Source: Episyrphus balteatus (taxonomy: Eukaryota; Arthropoda; Insecta; Diptera; Syrphidae). Taken from it: 64,000 nucleotides of DNA. The notes under the pieces are model-generated. The model saw nothing but the letters and a program-made list of their open reading frames with translations. It ran no database searches and was not told where the DNA came from. Location: positions 155,345,718 through 155,409,717 of the forward strand of contig NC_079134.1 of the NCBI RefSeq assembly GCF_945859705.1. Reading direction: 5' to 3'. This document shows positions 57,977-64,000 of the stretch, one piece after another. The position numbers were made by a program, and so were the translations under genes. Every line of letters starts with the position of its first letter. The first letter of the stretch is position 1.

Positions 57977-58278
57977 ACGGTACCTGCCATAAAACCGTTT
58001 TTTTTCAAATCCGATATTCTCCAAAACGGCTTATTCGATTTCAACGAAACTTTTTGTGAAGAAGCACTTATATAACTCAAATATAAGCCAAAAATAAAAT
58101 TTCAAAAAAAATAATTTTTGGATTTTTAAAAAAATTTTGAAATTTTTTTTTGAAAAATAAAATTTTCGAAAACGTGACGTTGTATTTTTTTGAAATTTTG
58201 TTTTTAAATGTGGATTAGTGATTTCTACAAAATGGCATACCAATTTTAATTTAAACTTTTTTTTTAAAGAAAATCTGT
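57977..58278 (+). repeat. Direct repeat, right copy
   Basis: Near-identical to 55934-56236 (starts ACGGTACCTGCCATA). Unlike the left copy it runs on through TTTTTGGCCGATGATTCCGA into the complete right terminal repeat, so this copy preserves the element's right end. Confidence 0.88.
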
Positions 58279-58440
58279 TTTTGGCCGATGATTCCGAAAC
58301 ACCCTGTGAAATAATTTTATTGAAATTCATTGGTATAACAGCCCTAGAAATGTCCTTCAAATAAAAAAAAAAATTGTACCGCTAACTCAATCCGTTCAAA
58401 AGTTATGATTTTTGCAACGAGATAAGTCATTTTGGACAAC

Positions 58441-59273
58441 CGTGCGCCGTGCAAATGAATTGGGCGCACTCTGGTTTAAATGGCAGTTGTTGGCAACAGC
58501 CATTCGTCCCCAAGAGTTGTGTATTCAATTAGCCACTTTGGTAGTTTGTTGGGGGCGGTCAACGAGATGGCGGGCACACAAACGATGATTATGGTTTCCC
58601 GTTATTTTTTTTTTTAAGTTGAATTTCGAAATCGAAATGTGCAAAATATTGTGTTGACTGTCAGTTAGCGTGACTATGTGACAATGTTGGTTGTATATAG
58701 TATAGCGGTAATTTGCTTCCGATTAACATGGATGTCATTTGCAGGTTATTAGTGTTGTGTTGCATAAACAAGTGACCTCAGATTTTGTGTTTGCTTATAG
58801 AGTATGGTGAGGAATTATTTTCGATTTTAGGGTCAATGGTCATGGAAGTATTTGTTTGTTTGAAATATATTTGTGTTTAAATGAAGGCTAATTGGAACGA
58901 GCCTTAATTAAGATAATTGATTTTATACACTTATCTAATGATATGGATGTGGATGGAGAGAAAAATGTCAAATTGACTGTCAAAATTGTCTTTAATGTCC
59001 TTAAAAAAATTACCTATTTATGCAAATAGTTTAATTGAAGTTAGCTTTGCAAGTCCTTTGTTTAAGTCTCCACGGCGTGAATTTTGGTTCATTAGAAAAA
59101 ATAATTGGAAAAAATTATTGACGTTCGCTGTCAAACATTGATTTCACTTTTTGTTTGGATGTATTTGGTCAAAGAAGCCATTGTCGTTGAGGAAATGAAA
59201 TTTCCAGATGAATTCAAATCGTCATCAAACCTCACTGCCATCCCTGTTTAAAATTTTCAGAATCTGTAAGAAT
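58441..59273. other. Non-coding DNA
   Basis: Single-copy looking, moderately AT-rich, no open frame or repeat boundary recognised. Confidence 0.45.
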
Positions 59274-59478
59274 CTACTTTTCTTTCATTTTCACCGAGCT
59301 TAAACTGTCAAAATTTGAGAGCGACATTGGCCTTACTCCTCAGACTCATTTTGACATTTCTCAAAAGAATTTGAAATTGAGTTGGCGAAATGAGGTCAAT
59401 GTGAATACGTCTAAGTTCTAAGGCATTTTGACTATCGAATTTTGACAGTTTAAGTTCGGTGAAAATGAAAACAAAGTG
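59274..59478. repeat. Hairpin MITE with TTTTGACAG arms
   Basis: TTTCATTTTCACCGAGCTTA (59283 onward) pairs with TAAGTTCGGTGAAAATGAAA (to 59470), the arms continuing inward through AACTGTCAAAATT and outward weakly to 59274 and 59478. The interior retains weaker pairing (CATTGGCCT and AGGTCAATG). A 205-bp foldback without coding potential. Confidence 0.85.
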
Positions 59479-62400
59479 GTGGAAATGAAAGATTACATTC
59501 CTTAAATCAAAATCCTAAGTTTAGAAACGAATTTACGTGAGTAGAAGTGACTCCAAGGAGGGAACTAAAATTCTTCGGTACCACATACAAGTCTGGGTTT
59601 TCAAGTGCCTGTATCGCAGGTGTCCCGTTCCAGTTTTCCAAAGATTTCAAAACCCTATTTCCAATATCAAACAAAATGCACCTGCGATGGTAAAATATTT
59701 ACAAACATTATTCCCTTTAAAAAAAAAAGTAATCATCATCAAAGCGGTTCCCCCTTTTTAAACACACATTCGAAAGTGCTCAAACAAACCCATAAATCTT
59801 CTATATCAAATGTAGGCTACGCATGTTTGTATGCCTTTAAAAGCACCCCTGTGATAACCTCCAGAGATGTATGTATAATTCTTAAAGCCATCCTCTAATC
59901 TTTTATCCCTTTAAGCTCTTAAAACCAAGTAGAGGTGCATTTTTATAAAAAAAAAAATATGAAAGAAAAAAAAATATTTCTAATGACTGAAGTTTCCCCC
60001 TTTAAGTCTGACTCGCCTCCATTGATAACTGTTTCGTGCCTAGGTTTTTCGACGTTAACAAGCGTTTTTAATTAGCGGAACTGAAGCCGCTTCTTCTATT
60101 CAAACTCCCCGTCATCAACATCTGTACGTACAGACCCATCAAGCCTGTATACCAATCACACTCAACTCGTGGTGGCTAAGGCAGGCATTCTAGAGTATCT
60201 ATATGGATGTGTTCCATAAGTCTTCATTGTTGTATTCTTCGTTTTCAACGATATATACGTGTGCTACTCTGCTAATTGAGTCATTTATGAAAGACTGCCA
60301 CGATGAAAGCAAAGGCATGAGAGGGGTAAAAAAAACGGAAGAGTATAGGACTTTTTTGTTTTCTTTTTCATAGATAAAGGCTAGACCATGAGTTGGCAAT
60401 AGAAATAAGCCAGAGCCAACCAAAACCAACCCACGCGATAATGTTTCATCTATAGCTGCAGCTTCAGCTGGCAATTTGCTTGCGCGCCATTAACATGAAG
60501 CATTTCACGAATGCTGCACATCAAGTGCGCTTCTTTCCTCTCATTGAAGAGTATGATGCACACGCCTCTCGCATATTGCCTTTTCCAAATCCCTCTTATT
60601 CCTGGGTCTGAGTTTTGGGATAGAAAAAGTCAAAGTGTCTTGGGTAAAGTTTTTTTCTCTATAGTCACCAAGGCACGACAGCATACCCTCAAGCAGTTTC
60701 CATCAACACTCGACTTGTGCCTTTATGCAACAATAGAACACGAAACGCCATATAGAGTGGGTCTTGGGGGAGAGAGAGGGTGCAGAGGTTTCATGAATGA
60801 TGTCGTTTCAGATGATTTCATAATAATTGCTCAAGGAGATTATGTATAGAGAGAGATTGGTATATTGCCTGAATAGTGTTGGCGGGAAAATCTATTCATA
60901 AAAAGCCTTTAGGAATTAGACATAGATTCTAAAATTAATCGATTTTATGAAGTTTAAACTTGTTTTGGGAGTTTGAGGAAATGAAACTGGAAGAATAACT
61001 GTGCCACAGGTATTTAACTCAAAAGTAGGTTGCAATTTTTACTCCTATAATGGTCATAAGAAGATTGCTTATGCAACTAAGTTTATTCATGTAAGAGTTT
61101 ATAACACTTTTAAAATGACTATTATTTATAAAACATTATAGAATGATTATAGAAGGCTTATAGAAGTCTTTAACGAAGCGTTTTACGAACAAGTTCCCTG
61201 CCACGTGTTCAATGGACTACAAATTGTTTTGACAGTTCAAGTGTCAGAAAATATAGTTTCATAGAAATGACAATCTTTTGACAGGTGATAGAAAAAACTC
61301 TACTGTCAATATCTAAGTGCACACACACCTTTATTTTGTCATTCATTCAAATCTTTTTCTAAATAACAAAAATTTGTAGTAATTGTAAATTTCCTGTTCA
61401 ATCAAAAATGCGGGGCAAAATGATTTCCAGAGTTCAACCATGTGAGACGCTATGATGATGAAGCTCTTTTGTCTATACAACTATAAACTACTTGATCTTC
61501 AGCTTCAGCAATGACCTTTAATTAGTCTCGACAGTCGGAGTATATAATAGTGACCGTTGTTTGTCTGGGGATGCAGAGTGATAAATTAAATTAATTGGAT
61601 TGATTTGTCAGTTTATTAACGAGGGCATTGCTGGTCACAGAAGATAGTTGTTCTTTCTTTTTATGGATTAAGAACTAAGAACTTGCAGCTTTTGTTGAAT
61701 CGATTGTGTGAAGTAAATTGAAAATTTAGAATGGAATGACGTCAGCTTTGATAATTGACTTTAGTTTTGACATAATGAGAATGTGAAATTTTGTTAAAGA
61801 TGACAACTTTTACTCCCCGTTTAGACTTGATCTAAAAAGAAGAGTGCACGGAAGGGTGCACTTCTTCTACAAAATCCTCCAAAGAGCCAGTATTACTCAT
61901 ACAAAATTAAAAGTTTAAGCTTCGTTGGAACCAAGGCCTTTCGTATGACAAATGACAGTGTCATGGACTAACCATAATGCCATGGGGTATAACAGTATAA
62001 CAGTACACACAATCTCATTTCCTTAATATTCAAATGGGTTAAAAAAAACTGTTATACGTTTAAAAAATTCATTATCCAGTAAACTTATAACAGAATTCAC
62101 TACCAAGGACTCAAGGACACTGATATACGTAATACGTTTGATTTTAATTCGTACGCATTTGAAGTAGTATAACAGTTCTATCAGACTATTTCTATCTGTT
62201 CATCTATTTAGAGCAAGTTGCCACTGTCCATATGATGAATTGTTTGTATAACAGTATACTAAATATTAATGCTTTTTCCATTCATGTAGATTCAGAAGGT
62301 CCTTAAAAGAGTATCCCAGTTTATTCAACTGTCACATTAGCATATCAAATATAAATTCATTAGAATGAGTTTCACCGGTGTATCAGGAAATTGTTTTTGA

Positions 62401-64000
62401 CAGGTGGAAATTTTGCTGTCATGTTGAAAGTTGCGTTGGTTTTAGAAACCGTTTAATCGAATTAACATTAAGTTGACTCCACACTTAGTCACTATTTTTC
62501 CTTGTAACAGAAATTAATGTTTAACCTGGGCTCCTGCTGTATTAAATACTTGAAGAATATTTCTATATTTTGTTTTAATTTCTTTAAGAAAAATAACATT
62601 ATTTTAAAAAGGCATTTATGTACAACACCAACCAAAAAGGTCCATGAAAAAAATCTTGAAGAACCCTTTTTCTCTCTCGCAACATTTTATACGAGTATTA
62701 TAGGAGTCCTCTTGACAATAAATTGCTCACATAAGTACAAATGTGTATAAAATGTTTGACGTTGAAATAGCTTGCATATGCTCTAAAAATCACATAATCA
62801 TAATGAAAAGTTTCAACAAAAAAAGAAAAAAAAAAAAGAATGCTTAAGAAAAAAAAAAGACCTCTTAACAACATGTTGACAACCTCTAAAAATGGCAGTG
62901 AACCGAACCAGTCTTTGCAATTTATCATCCAACCACCTACACTCGTATCCGTGTCCTGTGTTTCTCTTTCTTGTGGTTGGCGGCAGCTATAGCAGTTACA
63001 GCGACAGCGGCGGCGCTATACCATACGTGCGCCAGCTCCTTTTAAGGACAACAACTTTCCTTCGTCGCGTCGTCATCGGATTGTTGTTGTCATTGTGGAA
63101 CAAGATTTAAGTAAAAGATTACGAATATTTGTGTACAATTTTTTCATCAACTTTCAATAAATTTGCAAGAAGTTAGCAATAAAAGGTATGATTACAATAT
63201 TATTCATTAACGACGACGACAATTTCGGGGGAGAAGAGAACTGATGCGACCACAGAGGGCGGTAGCGTCGATTATTATGTCCGGCACGCATGGTGGAGCG
63301 TAACGTGCCCATGTTTTCGTAGAACAATATGTATTTTTAGTTTTCATGTTACGCATGCTCATTGCGCGTAATAAACGGTGAGTCTAAAGTCATTAAAAAT
63401 CATGCTATGTTACGGCTATACCGCACCTTGTGGGTGGATTGGATATATGTACAACAAAATGCAAAAAAAAGAAAAACAACATGGAGGACAATATTTTGTC
63501 TACTACCACGGACCACCAAACCATAACGACAATGTCTACAACATTACTCTTGTTCTTGTACCTTGAGGGCAAAGACGTGTAGTAATGAAAAAAACACAAA
63601 ATATGACAGTCAGTTGTCAGAGAAAAAAAAAAATAACCACTTGGCTATGCCAAAATGCATTCATAAACCTTGACATTCTTCAAAAGAGTTTTTTTTACTT
63701 TTTTCACATTTTAAGGGTGCATTTCATATTCATGTCGAAGTCAGTTACCCTAACACGCAATGGATGATGTGATGGGTTCTCATTGTTGTGCAATAATTAG
63801 TCGTGTGGCGCGAGTCAGTGGGGTGTCATATTTCAATATTATTCAAAAACAACTGTCAACATGTGTTTGACATAAAAAATGAAATTAAAAGAAGGAAAAT
63901 GGAAAGTCTTGGTTATGAATTTTATTTCGAAAAGCAAATGTTTGTATAGAATCAGATTTCAAGTATAGTGGATTAAGGGTTGAAAGTGGTTTTTTTGTAT
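59479..64000. other. Non-coding DNA, no gene seen
   Basis: Short frames on both strands (60199-60474 minus, 60511-60849 plus, 62892-63110 plus) lack conserved features I can recognise. Six TATAACAGT-like motifs cluster at 61985-62255. A GC-richer patch lies near 62980-63080. No terminal repeats or RNA genes seen. Confidence 0.4.

Larger units (their letters stand above)
55349..58440. mobile_element. 3.1-kb structure with about 245-bp terminal inverted repeats
   Basis: The left end reads GTTGTCCAAAATGACTTATC and the right end is its complement; the match continues through TTGCAAAAATCATAACTTTT, CAGGGCTGTTACACCAATGA and TTGGTATGCCATTTTGTAGA, to about 55600 and 58195. Within it lie a 300-bp direct repeat (55934-56236 and 57977-58278) and a 1.6-kb palindrome (56268-57864). 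The layout fits two copies of one element family, each truncated, fused around a palindromic element, or one element duplicated during insertion. Near 55650-55680 a GTCCGTCTGTCTTTCTGTCT run is typical of insect repeats. No convincing gene. The flanks show no simple target duplication. Confidence 0.8.

Noticed and set aside
58031..58360. 109-codon minus-strand frame and its near copy at 55987-56259
   Set aside because: Both come from the duplicated 300-bp repeat and consist mainly of Lys and Phe from A/T runs.
60199..60474. 91-codon minus-strand frame beginning PAEAAAIDETL
   Set aside because: It has no ATG at its start (TTG only), no recognisable domain and no splice context; chance is more likely.
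60511..60849. 112-codon plus-strand frame
   Set aside because: No recognisable domain and no supporting exon signals; adjacent to another unrelated open frame on the opposite strand.

Overview
This window looks like non-coding DNA from an insect nuclear genome, most plausibly a fly. It is very AT-rich, full of A and T homopolymers, and has no long open reading frame, operon, rRNA or intact tRNA gene. Open frames are short (the longest is about 138 codons) and most fall inside repeats. The only coding-like pieces are a possible 15-codon first exon with a good splice donor (10130-10175) and a broken reading frame inside a transposon (26677-26958, minus). The window could be a gene desert or the introns of a large gene; the sequence alone does not decide. 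The species is not identifiable from what I can see.

What fills the window is a dense set of short non-autonomous DNA transposons, many with readable ends and target-site duplications (TSDs). From left to right: a piggyBac-like element with TTAA ends (1674-1956); a foldback family with CACTGGT ends and 3-bp TSDs, in three copies (2849-3498, 7256-8441, 36356-37467); a CACGTG minisatellite split by an inverted-repeat core (5566-6155); a tandem and foldback cluster (11151-12080); a satellite with a 355-bp higher-order repeat, broken by a 1.4-kb composite insertion that carries a near-perfect hairpin, five 147-bp tandem units and a GTCAGTGA microsatellite (15405-20400); two MITEs with tRNA-like cores (21513-21931, 27997-28326); a hAT element with an 8-bp TSD (24040-25208); and a 1.95-kb element with 4-bp TSDs (26044-27989).

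Two nests are especially clear. At 28565-30424 a hAT element contains a second hAT element, which contains a TA-flanked pogo-like MITE. At 39991-40991 a TGGGCA-ended element contains an element with a 3-bp TSD, which contains an element with a perfect 9-bp TSD; an uninterrupted copy of the outer element at 14944-15397 confirms the first insertion site.

The right part holds a CTTAAGT-rich foldback (42792-43410), another hAT MITE (44082-44482), several small inverted-repeat elements, and a 3.1-kb structure (55349-58440) with long terminal inverted repeats, internal 300-bp direct repeats and a 1.6-kb palindrome with arms of roughly 740 bp. The palindromes and hairpins are the best candidates for biology beyond dead repeats, as possible sources of double-stranded RNA. 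Intervals not named as repeats show AT-rich, mostly single-copy sequence in which I see no gene.
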